Source: Nocardiopsis salina YIM 90010 (GTDB lineage: Bacteria; Actinomycetota; Actinomycetes; Streptosporangiales; Streptosporangiaceae). From it: a stretch of DNA of 37,420 nucleotides. Every line of letters starts with the position of its first letter. Within the stretch, counting starts at the first letter, position 1. Below the pieces are notes generated by a model. The model made no database searches. It was not told where the DNA came from and was given only the letters and a program-made list of their open reading frames with translations. Positions 7,696-15,742 of the stretch are shown here, in pieces. The stretch covers positions 27,671 through 65,090 of the forward strand of contig NZ_ANBF01000049.1 of assembly GCF_000341025.1 (NCBI RefSeq). The letters run 5' to 3'. Position numbers and translations under genes: made by a program.

Positions 7696-9624
7696 TCACC
7701 CGCCGTAGCAGCAGAACCCCGCACGCCCGAGGTGGAGCGCAACCGCCTCGGGCACGGGCGTCCCCGCGGCCAGCGCCCGGTGGAACCTCCGCATGGCCGC
7801 GCCTGTCCCGGTGTCGCTCACCGGGACGGGACTGGCCACCACCGCACGCGCTCCCCGGGACAGCAACGCCCCCACGAACCCCAGCGGTGGGCCGGAACGG
7901 TGCCCGAACGCGCCTCCGTTCCAGCACGTGGCCAACGTGACCACCGACGGGACGCGGTCGAGGCCGACCAGGTCGCAGGCCAGCAGCGGGGCGCCCTCCA
8001 GTTCCACCGACGCCAGCATCGCCGCGCGGTCGGGGACGTACCCGTGCCCGGCCACATGTGCCAGGTCGGCTTCGCCCATCGACTCCAGTACCGCCCGCGG
8101 TCGGGCCCGCGTCCCGGACAGCACCCGGGCCTGCGGATAGAGACGGGCCAGCGCCGCCACCTCCTCGGCCGCCCCGGGCAGCACCGGACCCGCGGCGAGC
8201 AGGACCCGGTCCAGGGCCGGGACCCCGTCCGGACGCGCCACCCACGCGCGTGCCGACGGAACCAGCGACAGCGGTCGGCCACGTAGGGCGGGGAGTGCAC
8301 CCCAGGGCGGTTCGCCCAGGAAGGGCTCCCAGGACAGCACCAGCGGCCGGTCGCCGATCGCCTCCAGCACCGGGCCGAGCAGGACCTTGCCCGCTTCGTC
8401 GGCCGCTCGCGGGAGGTCCGGGTCGACGGGGACGCAGCGGGTGAAGCGCGTGGCCCGTGTGGCTGCCCGTGCAGCCGGGCCCAGTGGGAGGGCACGGACA
8501 CCGCCGTCCGCCACGACCAGGGCCCAGGCGCGGTCGTCGACCTGCACGTAACGGACGTAGGCGCGATCGCCGAGGCGGGAGAGCAGGGTTCCGGTCACCG
8601 GGTTCCAGGGTCCGGGGCGGGCCCGTGGCGGTAGCGGACCGCGCGGAGGACGCAGCGCGCGATGGACGTGCCGGGCGTAGAACGAACGCCGCCGGGACCG
8701 TTCCCACGCGTGTGCCTGCGCCTGCGCTTCGGCCGGGCTCGCGCGTGCGTGCGCGGTCCGGTAGGAGTCGGTGTGCGCGCGGCCGCCCGTCGCGTCCGGG
8801 CCCGGCACCAGGGGCGAGGTCCAGCTGCACCCGAGTTCGGCCCATTCCAGTGCCGTCTCGGCCTCACCCGTGGACAGAGCATGGGCCAGCGCGGTGCGTG
8901 CGGTGTGCGGCGGCGGTGCTGCGGACCCGGGAAGGGGGCAGGCTCCGCGCCTGCGGACGGCGGGGCGGCGCGCTGACCGGCGCACGAGGCGGTCGGCGAA
9001 GCGGTACCAGAGGGAGCCGGGTCCGTGCTGTTCCTGTACCTTCAGGCCGGCGTCGCGGGCATACCACGGATCACCCTCGAGGAGCCGGAGGGTGGCTTCG
9101 CGAAGGTGCGCCGTGGGCCCTGTGGGGGACCCGTCGCCCAGGGCCTCTGAGGCTTCCTGGAGGAGCCCCTCACTCAGCAGGGCCTCGGCCAGGTCCACGT
9201 GCAGGGCCTCGCTGCGGTCGTCGGGCATGCGCGGCAGCAGGTCGTGGAAGAGGCCGATCGCCGCTGTGCTGTCGCCCCGGTGCAGGGCCAGGCAGCCCAG
9301 GTTCTGGCGGATCATGAGATCCAGGACGCCGAGGCCGTGTGACTCGGCGCGGGAGCGTGCCTCCTGCAAGTGGTCGTGTGCGGCGTCGAAGCGGCCGCAG
9401 AGGCTCTGGGCGAGCCCGAGGTTGGCGAGAGTCCCGGGGAGGACCGCCGCGACCCGGGACAGGGGATGTCGGCGCAATCGGGACTGGGTTTCGTCGAGGA
9501 GGGTGACGGTGTCCTCGAACCGGCCGTCCTGGGCGAGTCGGACGCCCTCGGAGACCTGCCGCAGCAGGGTGTGGCCGGAGATCAGCGCGGCTGCGTGTGC
9601 GGGGCCAGGGGGACGCGAAACCAA
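7696..9624 (-). CDS. TPR-CHAT protein (caspase-like peptidase domain)
   Basis: About 642 aa. Residues ~25-200 are helical repeats of tetratricopeptide type (ANLGLAQSLCGRFDAA, RQNLGCLALHRGDSTAA and similar). The C-terminal ~250 residues are a CHAT domain, a caspase/separase-like peptidase fold. The catalytic His is in HVAGHG (His527) and the Cys in TLATCWNGG (Cys567), both intact. CHAT proteins act as proteases in bacterial conflict and programmed-death systems; this one's target is unknown. I chose TTG 9624 because it has an excellent GGAAAGAGG ribosome-binding site 5 nt upstream. The in-frame extension to 9825 is Arg/Pro-rich and looks non-coding. It lies downstream of the sigma-factor gene and the 141-aa gene on the same strand, separated by 694 nt. 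No signal peptide or membrane segment is visible, so it is predicted cytoplasmic. Confidence 0.85.
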   Translation of the reverse strand: MVSRPPGPAHAAALISGHTLLRQVSEGVRLAQDGRFEDTVTLLDETQSRLRRHPLSRVAAVLPGTLANLGLAQSLCGRFDAAHDHLQEARSRAESHGLGVLDLMIRQNLGCLALHRGDSTAAIGLFHDLLPRMPDDRSEALHVDLAEALLSEGLLQEASEALGDGSPTGPTAHLREATLRLLEGDPWYARDAGLKVQEQHGPGSLWYRFADRLVRRSARRPAVRRRGACPLPGSAAPPPHTARTALAHALSTGEAETALEWAELGCSWTSPLVPGPDATGGRAHTDSYRTAHARASPAEAQAQAHAWERSRRRSFYARHVHRALRPPRGPLPPRARPGPWNPVTGTLLSRLGDRAYVRYVQVDDRAWALVVADGGVRALPLGPAARAATRATRFTRCVPVDPDLPRAADEAGKVLLGPVLEAIGDRPLVLSWEPFLGEPPWGALPALRGRPLSLVPSARAWVARPDGVPALDRVLLAAGPVLPGAAEEVAALARLYPQARVLSGTRARPRAVLESMGEADLAHVAGHGYVPDRAAMLASVELEGAPLLACDLVGLDRVPSVVTLATCWNGGAFGHRSGPPLGFVGALLSRGARAVVASPVPVSDTGTGAAMRRFHRALAAGTPVPEAVALHLGRAGFCCYGG

Positions 9625-10318
9625 CGTGGCCTCTTTCCACGGTGTGGGGCCGTTGCGCTCCCAGTGTGGGCAGGCCACCCGCGTTGTCGGGAGGGCTCGG
9701 CCGGATCTCGCCCGATCTGCGGGGGGCGAACCGCCTCCAACCCGGACAAGGGGACGCGCGCGGCCGTGGTTTGTGCGTGTCCCGGGGCCAGGGATCGGAA
9801 CGTCCGCTTCTGTTGCCGGTGGCATCTGCGGTGTGAGACGTGCCTTCGTGCGCCGTGGTGCACAGGATCAGCAGCCCACCCGCCCCGTCGGCTCCACCTA
9901 CCTCGCTGTCGGCCGTGGGCTGTGCACGGAGCGCCCCTCATGGGGCCTTCGGCGCTGATGGAAATGCGGAGTGCCTGCCGGCTGAGGTGCGGTGCAAGGG
10001 TGGCGTGGTCTCGTGCGGGCTGTGCGCACGCAGGGTGCAGTCCGTGGTGCGGGGTGTGGCCGGGCCGACAGGGCGTGTGCGGGCGGGGAGCCGCGGGGTG
10101 CGCGTCCGGATCGATCGCCGCCGGTGGCCGGGTGCAGGGCGGCGATCGGGGCGTGCGTGGCGCGTGTGGTGGGTGTGCCCTGGGGATCGAGGAGGGCGCG
10201 GGGTGTGGGAACCGGCGGGGCCGAACGGTGGCGCAGCGGGTGTGGTGCCGGGGTCGAGGGGGAGTGCGCGGCGGGCGCACTGGTGCGGGAGGCACGGGGC
10301 GTGCGTGCTGTGCGTGGG
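9625..10318 (-). other. 694-nt non-coding gap with C-rich, G-poor minus-strand transcript
   Basis: I see no convincing gene on either strand. Seen as the minus-strand transcript coming from the sigma-factor unit, the stretch ~9960-10318 is markedly C-rich and G-poor, the composition expected of a Rho utilisation region. The part next to the CHAT gene (9625-9850) is more balanced and should hold its promoter. Open frames through the gap are Pro/Arg/His-rich low-complexity shadows. Confidence 0.45.
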
Positions 10319-10744
10319 TCAGACCGTGAACCAGTCCGTCGCGACGGCGCCGTCGCGACGGTGCTCCACCACCAGGCTCACCGGCCCCGGGGCGAGGCCC
10401 GCGACACCGAACGAGCCGTCCAACGCCACCCGTCGGCCGAGGGTGCGGTCCGGCCGACGCACGTGGACCCGGGCTCTGGGGGAGTCCGGATCCTCCTCGG
10501 CGACCAGCCCCGACAGCGAGCGCATCCCGCCCTCGGCCCGCACCCACACGTCCAGTGTGAATGCATCGTGGTCGAAGCGCAGGTGGGTGAGTAGCTCCGG
10601 ACCCCCGGACCGCAGGGGTTCGGGGGCGGGACGGTGCTCCGCGGCCACCGGTGCGTGCCCCCGCAGGTCGTCGGAGCGGTCGAAGGCCGCCAGGGCGGCG
10701 GCACGCCCCCGCAGGTCTCCCGTGTGCGCGGAACGGTGGTTCAA
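10319..10744 (-). CDS. Small protein of unknown function coupled to the sigma factor
   Basis: A 141-aa protein that I do not recognise. It begins with TTG 10744, which overlaps the sigma-factor stop codon (TTGA), and has a GGAGG site 4 nt upstream, so translation is coupled. It has an N-terminal helix-like part rich in Arg/Ala/Asp. The C-terminal ~90 residues look like alternating beta strands (ELLTHLRFDHDAFTLDVWV, then ARVHVRRPDRTLGRRVALD and GSFGVAGLAPGPVSLVVEHR), similar in style to carboxypeptidase-regulatory-like or small Ig-like folds. There is no membrane helix or zinc motif, so it does not look like a classical membrane anti-sigma factor. Its position between a sigma gene and a CHAT gene suggests a regulator or adaptor of that unit, which is inference. 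Confidence 0.72.
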   Translation of the reverse strand: MNHRSAHTGDLRGRAAALAAFDRSDDLRGHAPVAAEHRPAPEPLRSGGPELLTHLRFDHDAFTLDVWVRAEGGMRSLSGLVAEEDPDSPRARVHVRRPDRTLGRRVALDGSFGVAGLAPGPVSLVVEHRRDGAVATDWFTV

Positions 10745-11388
10745 CGGTCCTCCCTGAGGATTCGGTGGAGTCGGCGTTTGAGGCGCCGCCGCTCCACGGG
10801 TGTGGTCTCGCCGGGCTGGGCCTGGCCGAGGTAGTAGAGGGCCGCACGCCGGTCGGCGGGATCGGTGAGGGTTCCCAGGGCGCGGTGCAACGCTTCGTGG
10901 ACCTCTTTGCGCAGGTACAGCGCTTCCGGGTCGAGGTCCTCGGAACCGCCGTCGGGGTGCCGTGCCGCCAACGCGTGCGGGTCCACGGGGTGCAGGTCGA
11001 GGCCGTTGCGGCGTTGGCGTGCACAGGTGGAGCGGGTGACCCGGCGCAGCCAGTGGCGCAGGTGGTGCGGCGAGTGCAGGCGGGGCAGGTGCTGGTTGAG
11101 CGTCAGCCACACGGTCTGCACGGCGTCCTCGCGGTCGGGCGAGCCCAGGCGGTAGGAGCTCGCGATGGCGTTGACCATGGGCAGGTGCCGGTCGACGATG
11201 GCGGCCCAGGCGTCGGCGTCGCCCTCCCTGGCCCGGGCGACCAGGGCACCGTCGTCCTCGTCCGATCTGGCCGGAACCGGCAATTCGGGCGGGGTTTTAC
11301 CCTCGGATGTGGTCGAAAGTACCGTTTTCCGTGACTCGTCCGTGCCGTGTGTGCCCTCACCCGGCTGGTCTGGCACAACTGCCCCCAT
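10741..11388 (-). CDS. ECF-like sigma-70 family RNA polymerase sigma factor
   Basis: About 215 aa. After a ~40-aa acidic N-terminal extension, residues ~45-125 form sigma region 2 (ALVARAREGDADAWAAIVDR, then SSYRLGSPDREDAVQTVWLT and LRHWLRRVTRS). The C-terminus holds a short region-4-like helix set ending LKRRLHRILRED. There is no region 1 or 3, which fits the ECF type. ATG 11388 was chosen for the GGGAG site upstream and because it is the last Met before region 2. Region 4 is rather degenerate. The next gene overlaps its stop codon (TTGA). It diverges from the DUF3145 gene across 206 nt. No anti-sigma gene with a zinc or membrane motif is adjacent, so control may be by the small downstream protein or by transcription. 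Confidence 0.85.
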   Translation of the reverse strand: MGAVVPDQPGEGTHGTDESRKTVLSTTSEGKTPPELPVPARSDEDDGALVARAREGDADAWAAIVDRHLPMVNAIASSYRLGSPDREDAVQTVWLTLNQHLPRLHSPHHLRHWLRRVTRSTCARQRRNGLDLHPVDPHALAARHPDGGSEDLDPEALYLRKEVHEALHRALGTLTDPADRRAALYYLGQAQPGETTPVERRRLKRRLHRILREDR

Positions 11389-11594
11389 TATGATCGGACT
11401 CCCTGCCCTTATGAAGCTCACGGTAACCGCTGAGGCCCTCGGGCACGGGGGTAACGCAGGAAAAGGACCAGCGTGACCGCTGGTTCTCCCGTTGCCCTTG
11501 CGGCACAATGGGGCAAACGCATCAAGGCGGGTATGCAACCTTCTCGTGGTACGAGGGCGTCGGGGAAGCGCACTCGTTCGTATCAGGAGGTTCG

Positions 11595-12089
11595 GTGTCC
11601 GCACGTGGCGTCTTGTACGTCCACTCCGCGCCCGCGGCGCTGTGCCCACACGTCGAGTGGGCGGTCGCGGGTGTCGTCGGAGTGCCCGTCAAACTCGATT
11701 GGGTCGCCCAACCGGCGGCCCCAGGAAACCATCGGGCCGAGCTCAACTGGCAGGGAAAGCCCGGAACGGCCGGGGTGGTGGCCTCGGCCCTCAACGCGTG
11801 GCAGCGGCTGCGGTTCGAGGTGACCGAGGAGGGATCGCCCGGCTGCGACGGTGTCCGCTACAGCTACACGCCCTCCCTGGGCATGTTCACCTCCATCATG
11901 AGCGCCGCCGGCGAGGTCCTCGTACCCGAAGGGCGTCTGCGTGCGGCCGCCGAACAGGCCGCCGCCGGGGGGACCGAGCTCGCCACCCAACTGGACCTGC
12001 TCACCGGCAAGGCCTGGGACGAGGAGCTCGAACCGTTCCGTTACGCGGGTGACGGCGCGCCCGTGCGCTGGCTGCACGCCGTCGGCTGA
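11595..12089 (+). CDS. DUF3145 family protein
   Basis: A 164-aa protein starts at GTG 11595, with a near-perfect AGGAGG site 4 nt upstream. It shows the conserved DUF3145 features: an N-terminal RGVLYVHSAPAALCPHVEW segment, then LDWVAQPAAPG and a ...RLRFEVTEEGSPG stretch. The family is restricted to Actinobacteria, with no assigned biochemical function that I know of. The longer in-frame start at 11508 is unlikely because the ribosome-binding site fixes the GTG. It is divergent from the sigma-factor gene and convergent with the DUF1707 gene, so it is probably monocistronic. Confidence 0.87.
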   Translation: MSARGVLYVHSAPAALCPHVEWAVAGVVGVPVKLDWVAQPAAPGNHRAELNWQGKPGTAGVVASALNAWQRLRFEVTEEGSPGCDGVRYSYTPSLGMFTSIMSAAGEVLVPEGRLRAAAEQAAAGGTELATQLDLLTGKAWDEELEPFRYAGDGAPVRWLHAVG

Positions 12090-12114
12090 GGCCGGGGCTC
12101 CGCGGACCACTGCT

Positions 12115-12141
12115 CCGGAGGCCCGCCACTGCGCCCTCCGG
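12115..12141. terminator. Hairpin between convergent DUF3145 and DUF1707 genes
   Basis: CCGGAGG (12115-12121) pairs with CCTCCGG (12135-12141), a 7-bp stem with a 13-nt loop, in the 61-nt gap between two convergent stops. It is a plausible bidirectional terminator, though short. Confidence 0.35.
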
Positions 12142-12150
12142 CCCCCACCC

Positions 12151-12606
12151 TCAGGTGCGCTGCCCCCTCGGCCCGGGATCCACCGCCGACACCAGCAGCA
12201 GTGTCGCCCAGATCGCGAGGGGTACCGCGGGCCAGAAGGGCAGCAGGCCCCCGCCCACCAGGCTGGTCACTGCCCACAGGCCCGTGAGCACCGCCGCGGC
12301 ACCGCCCCACCAGCGCCACTCCTCCTTCCACTCGCGCGGCGGGATCATCCACGAACCGGCGTCGCCGCTGCGCCGCGTCTCGTTGAACCGGGGGCGCCGA
12401 CCGGAGAAGGCGGGGCGCGGGAGGTCTGCGGTGAGGAGGTTGAGCTCGCCCAGGCGGACCGCACCCAACGCCACCCCGACACGGCGTTCGTACTCGTCGC
12501 GGTCGAGACGGCCCTCGACGAAAGCACGTGTGAGGCGTTCGACGGTGAGGTCACGTTCGCCGTCGGAGGCTCGGATCTGTTTCAGCGGCAGACGTTGGTC
12601 CTGCAC
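12151..12606 (-). CDS. DUF1707 domain membrane protein
   Basis: About 151 aa. The N-terminal ~55 residues are a DUF1707 domain (IRASDGERDLTVERLTRAF, then EGRLDRDEYERRVGVAL), a SHOCT-like helical module common in actinobacterial membrane proteins. The C-terminal part has two hydrophobic helices (about 98-115 and 118-138) with a short turn, so it is an inner-membrane protein with the DUF1707 head in the cytoplasm. The start is uncertain. GTG 12606 is used here; GTG 12639 is also in frame, and neither has a clean Shine-Dalgarno. The gene is 127 nt downstream of the inositol monophosphatase gene on the same strand. The function of the family is unknown. Confidence 0.8.
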   Translation of the reverse strand: MQDQRLPLKQIRASDGERDLTVERLTRAFVEGRLDRDEYERRVGVALGAVRLGELNLLTADLPRPAFSGRRPRFNETRRSGDAGSWMIPPREWKEEWRWWGGAAAVLTGLWAVTSLVGGGLLPFWPAVPLAIWATLLLVSAVDPGPRGQRT

Positions 12607-12733
12607 TTCCCACCCCCACAGGTGCGAGCTGGTGCCCACACGATACGTGCCGCACCAGGGCGCGGAAAGACCTTGTGGGCGCCGCTTCCGGGCGGTCCGG
12701 CCAAGCTTCGGTGAAGCGTGTTCCAGTGTCCGG

Positions 12734-13528
12734 TCAGTTCGCCAACCAATGCGCCACCTGCCGCCCCGTGGAGGGGTCGGCGGCTGCCACGAGGCCGGTG
12801 TGCTCCCACGGTCCGCGGAACCCGAACCCACCCCCGTCCAGCCGGGTCACGTGCCCGCCGACCTCCGACAGCAGCAGGGCCGGAGCGGCCACGTCCCAGT
12901 CGCGAACGGGGACGTCCTTGACGAAAAGGTGGGCGGTGCCCTCGGCGATCCGGCACAGCTTCAGTGAGATGCTCCCGCTCTCCATGTACCGGCCGTAACC
13001 GAACCGTTCCTGCACCTGCAGCGCCACCCCGCGCGGTTGCGGGGTGTTGTCGGTGAGCACCCCGTCACCCGGAGGACAGGAGCCCAGCGGCGGCAGCGGA
13101 ACCCCGTCGCGGAACGAACCCCGACCCCGTACCGCCGTGTAGAGGGTGTCGCTGTCGGGAGCGTGTACCGCAGCGACCTCAGGGCGTTCGCCGATGACGA
13201 GCGCGGCCTGGGTGACGTAACCGGTGAACCCGTGCGTGTAACTGGCGGTCCCGTCGATGGGGTCGATGAGCCAGTAACGCGAGGGCCGGTACCGGGGCAG
13301 GCCCGCCGGGTCCTCCTCGCTCAACACCGGGATGGTCGGGTCGATCGCCGCGAGCCGCTCGCTCAACGCCCGGTGCGCCATGGCGTCGGCACGGGCCTTG
13401 AACTGGCTGCCCTCCCAGACGCCGTCCAGGCTCGCCGGGTCCTCGCGCCAGGTACGCAGCAGGGTTCCGACCTCGGTGACGGCGGAGGCCAGGGAGTCCG
13501 ACAGCGGGTGGGTCCTCGGGGCGCTCAC
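12734..13528 (-). CDS. Inositol monophosphatase family phosphatase
   Basis: A 264-aa protein with the IMPase/FIG signature: SEEDP (first metal Glu pair), WLIDPIDGTASYTHGF (about residues 89-104, metal-binding Asp residues) and RDWDVAAPALLLSEVGG (about 215-231). These Mg2+-dependent enzymes hydrolyse inositol phosphates, 3'-phosphoadenosine phosphates or sugar phosphates. The substrate is not determinable here. The GTG start at 13528 overlaps the stop of the ATP-grasp gene by 4 nt (GTGA), so the two are translationally coupled and probably act on the same substrate or product. Length is normal and all key residues are present. Confidence 0.88.
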   Translation of the reverse strand: MSAPRTHPLSDSLASAVTEVGTLLRTWREDPASLDGVWEGSQFKARADAMAHRALSERLAAIDPTIPVLSEEDPAGLPRYRPSRYWLIDPIDGTASYTHGFTGYVTQAALVIGERPEVAAVHAPDSDTLYTAVRGRGSFRDGVPLPPLGSCPPGDGVLTDNTPQPRGVALQVQERFGYGRYMESGSISLKLCRIAEGTAHLFVKDVPVRDWDVAAPALLLSEVGGHVTRLDGGGFGFRGPWEHTGLVAAADPSTGRQVAHWLAN

Positions 13529-14598
13529 CGTGCACGCACCGGGGCGCGGTGGTCGGCCGGGACACCGTCGCGCGCGGGTGGCGCCGCGGGCGGGGACGCC
13601 GGTGAGATCCCGTGCGAGGCGAACTGGGTCTCGCTCAGGAACTCGTCGGTCCAGCGCCGTACCATGGCCACGCCCTCCTGCCAGTCGTCGCGGATCCGGG
13701 GGCCGCCCGCCGTCGCCTGGCGCAGCAGCCCGGTGATCTCGTCGACCCCGGAAGCGACGGTCAGGGCCGCGGTCGAGGAGAAGCGCGGGTTGATCTCGAA
13801 CACGCGCGGCCGACCCTCCGGGTCGAGGCAGAGCTGCACGTTGAAGGGCCCGTCGGCGCGCAGGGCCCGCTGCACCGCGCGGCAGGTCTCGATCACCGCC
13901 TGGTTCCGGCGGGTCACGGCGTACTTGGTGACACCCTGCTTGAGCACGACCTCCTTGGGCACGACCGCCTGCACCTCGCCGTCGCGCCAGACGACGACGG
14001 AGACGGTGTACTCCGGGCCAGTGATGCGCTCCTGCACGATGAGGTCGTCGGAGCCGTACCCGCCCTCGGCCACGACGCGGGCCAGATCGCGGGCGGAATC
14101 GACGAAGGCGACCCCGCGACTGCCGCGTCCGCTGCGTGGTTTGACGACCAGGCCCTCGGGGGCGCTGTCGGCGGTCTGCGCGGGCCACCGGGAAGCGGTC
14201 CAGGTGCGCGGGACACCGACACCGGCGGCCTCGAGCTCGCACATGAGCACGTACTTGTCCAGGCAGGTGCGGACGAACCCGGGGCGGGGCAGGAGAACAC
14301 TCGTGGCGGGGCCGTCGAGCGTGCCCACCGCAAGGAGCTCCTCGTCGACGAGCGGGATCACCGCGACGGGCTCCTCCTCTGCGATCAACTGCCGCATCCG
14401 GGGCAGGAACGCCTCGCTGTCGCCGGGCGGGACCAGGCATCCGCGGTCGGCCAGGTACAGGCCCGGGGCGGTGGGATCGACGTCGGTGGCCACCACGCGG
14501 AACCCTCTGGAACGCAGGTGGAGGATGGTGCCCGGTGTGGACGCCGAGCCGGCGGTGGTCACCACGACGGTCGGTCGCGTGGTTGTCTGGTCTGGCAC
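13525..14598 (-). CDS. ATP-grasp domain carboxylate-amine/thiol ligase-like protein
   Basis: About 357 aa. An N-terminal Rossmann-like pre-ATP-grasp domain (TVVVTTAGSASTPGT, VVATDVDP) is followed by the ATP-grasp fold. The glycine-rich phosphate loop is KPRSGRGSRGV (about residues 149-159). VQERITGPEYTV supplies an ATP-contact Glu, and FEINPRFSSTAAL (about 283-295) is the Mg2+-binding segment. It resembles the carbamoyl-phosphate-synthase-like/PylC-like stand-alone ATP-grasp group, which joins a carboxylate to an amine through an acyl phosphate. The substrate is unknown. GTG 14598 has GAGGGG 7 nt upstream. The TACTCT hexamer at 14656-14651 on this strand may be its -10 element. It is the first gene of a two-gene unit with the inositol monophosphatase. 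The C-terminal ~30 residues are Pro/Ala-rich and probably disordered. Confidence 0.85.
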   Translation of the reverse strand: MPDQTTTRPTVVVTTAGSASTPGTILHLRSRGFRVVATDVDPTAPGLYLADRGCLVPPGDSEAFLPRMRQLIAEEEPVAVIPLVDEELLAVGTLDGPATSVLLPRPGFVRTCLDKYVLMCELEAAGVGVPRTWTASRWPAQTADSAPEGLVVKPRSGRGSRGVAFVDSARDLARVVAEGGYGSDDLIVQERITGPEYTVSVVVWRDGEVQAVVPKEVVLKQGVTKYAVTRRNQAVIETCRAVQRALRADGPFNVQLCLDPEGRPRVFEINPRFSSTAALTVASGVDEITGLLRQATAGGPRIRDDWQEGVAMVRRWTDEFLSETQFASHGISPASPPAAPPARDGVPADHRAPVRAR

Positions 14599-14719
14599 CG
14601 GTGCACCCCTCGAGGCGGTCTGGGAGACAGGGAGGCTGGTCAGACCACAGAGAGTAACGCCGAACAGCCGAACGGGTGGCGGAATGGCCGGTTCCGGTTG
14701 GGTGATTGTCGCAAGTGAA

Positions 14720-14806
14720 CCTTTCGGGGGGCTCGCGCGTGTACCCAGAGCCCCCGGGAGGAAAGGCTGAGGGCGGGCGTGGCCGGGGAGACCACCGCCC
14801 GCCCTC
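14720..14806. terminator. Tandem strong hairpins in the 365-nt spacer between ATP-grasp and PEBP-like genes
   Basis: Hairpin 1: CCTTTC (14720-14725) pairs with GAAAGG (14761-14766), and inside it GGGGGCTC (14727-14734) pairs with GAGCCCCC (14748-14755). Hairpin 2: GAGGGCGGGC plus GTGG (14769-14782) pairs with CCAC and GCCCGCCCTC (14792-14806), with one bulged C. They probably end transcription from the PEBP-like gene before the ATP-grasp promoter. The rest of 14599-14963 has no supportable gene. Confidence 0.55.
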
Positions 14807-14963
14807 TGGGGCCGGCGGACACCGCTACCCGTCGCCCGCCGCCAACCTCCGAACGACGCCTGACGGCGCAGTGGCCGGCCGGAGCGACGGAAGGCGTCCA
14901 CCAACAGGGCCCGGTCCGTCCCGGTGTGGGGACGGCTGCGCCCGCTGCTGAGAGCGGACGCGG

Positions 14964-15491
14964 CTACTGCTCGTAGACCGGGGTGAGGATCGCCCGGGCC
15001 AGGGTGTGCGAGAACAGGTTGAAGCCGAGGAAGGCCGGGCTGGCCGATTCGTCGACCTCGAGGCGGGGCACGTCCACCGCGTGCACGACGAACATGTAGC
15101 GGTGCGGACCGTGCCCGGGAGGCGGGCCGGCGCCGATGTAGCGGCGGCTGCCCGCGTCGTTGCGCAGGGTCACCGCGCCCTCGGGCAGGCCCGAGCCGTC
15201 ACCCGCGCCGGAGGCGAGCTCCGTGACGCCGGCGGGGATGTTGGCGACCGCCCAGTGCCAGAAACCGCTGGCGGTGGGGGCGTCCGGGTCGAAGCAGGTG
15301 ACGGCGAAGCTCTGGGTGCCCTCCGGGAACCCGCTCCAGGACAGCTGCGGCGAGACGTCCTCGCCGCCGGCGCCCATGATCCCGCTGACCTGCGGCTTCG
15401 GCAGGGTCTGGCCCTCGGCCACGTCGGTGCTCGTGACCGTGAACGACGGGACCTCCGGCAGGAAGTCGTAGGGGGAGGGTGGCGTGGCCAC
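14964..15491 (-). CDS. YbhB/YbcL-type PEBP (Raf kinase inhibitor-like) protein
   Basis: A 175-aa phosphatidylethanolamine-binding-protein fold. The family core is visible as [19 protein letters not shown], then CFDPDAPT (anion-pocket Asp-Pro-Asp) and [14 protein letters not shown] (about residues 76-89). [19 protein letters not shown] (about 124-142) contains the conserved GPxPPxGxxHRY-like motif. Bacterial members are cytoplasmic ligand-binding proteins of unclear role. The GTG start at 15491 has AAGGAGG 8 nt upstream. The gene is divergent from the LLM oxidoreductase across 251 nt. There is no signal peptide. Confidence 0.93.
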   Translation of the reverse strand: MATPPSPYDFLPEVPSFTVTSTDVAEGQTLPKPQVSGIMGAGGEDVSPQLSWSGFPEGTQSFAVTCFDPDAPTASGFWHWAVANIPAGVTELASGAGDGSGLPEGAVTLRNDAGSRRYIGAGPPPGHGPHRYMFVVHAVDVPRLEVDESASPAFLGFNLFSHTLARAILTPVYEQ

Positions 15492-15682
15492 TGGCTGGGC
15501 CTCCTTCGTTCGCTTCGGGTGTGCCTTCGGTTACGAAGATACGCCCCAGCGGCCCTTTCTTCACACGTGACGGGGGTGCGGGTCGGGCCATCGCGGTATG
15601 GAGCCCGATTTCGGGCGGGTACGCGTTGGGCGCGGCGGGGCCGTGCGCGCTTCGGGGGAAGGATCGGGAACACCGTGAGGGG

Positions 15683-15710
15683 TGTCAACAAACCGACCGG
15701 GCGGTATGCT
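15683..15710 (+). promoter_or_regulatory. Putative promoter of the LLM oxidoreductase gene
   Basis: TATGCT (15705-15710) is a good -10 element 33 nt before ATG 15743. TGTCAA at 15683-15688 is a weak -35 at 16-nt spacing. This would give a normal leader containing the AGGGAG ribosome-binding site. Confidence 0.35.
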
Positions 15711-15742
15711 CTCCGAGAGCACCCGACCCACAGGGAGACGCC

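Noticed and set aside
9582-11024. 480-codon minus-strand frame across the gap before the CHAT gene
   Set aside because: Pro/Arg/His low-complexity sequence, out of frame with the sigma gene and the 141-aa gene; explained by the C-rich strand.
13525-14904. Longer ATP-grasp protein starting at 14904
   Set aside because: The extension crosses the tandem hairpins and is Arg/Pro-rich. GTG 14598 has a good ribosome-binding site and begins at the first Rossmann strand.
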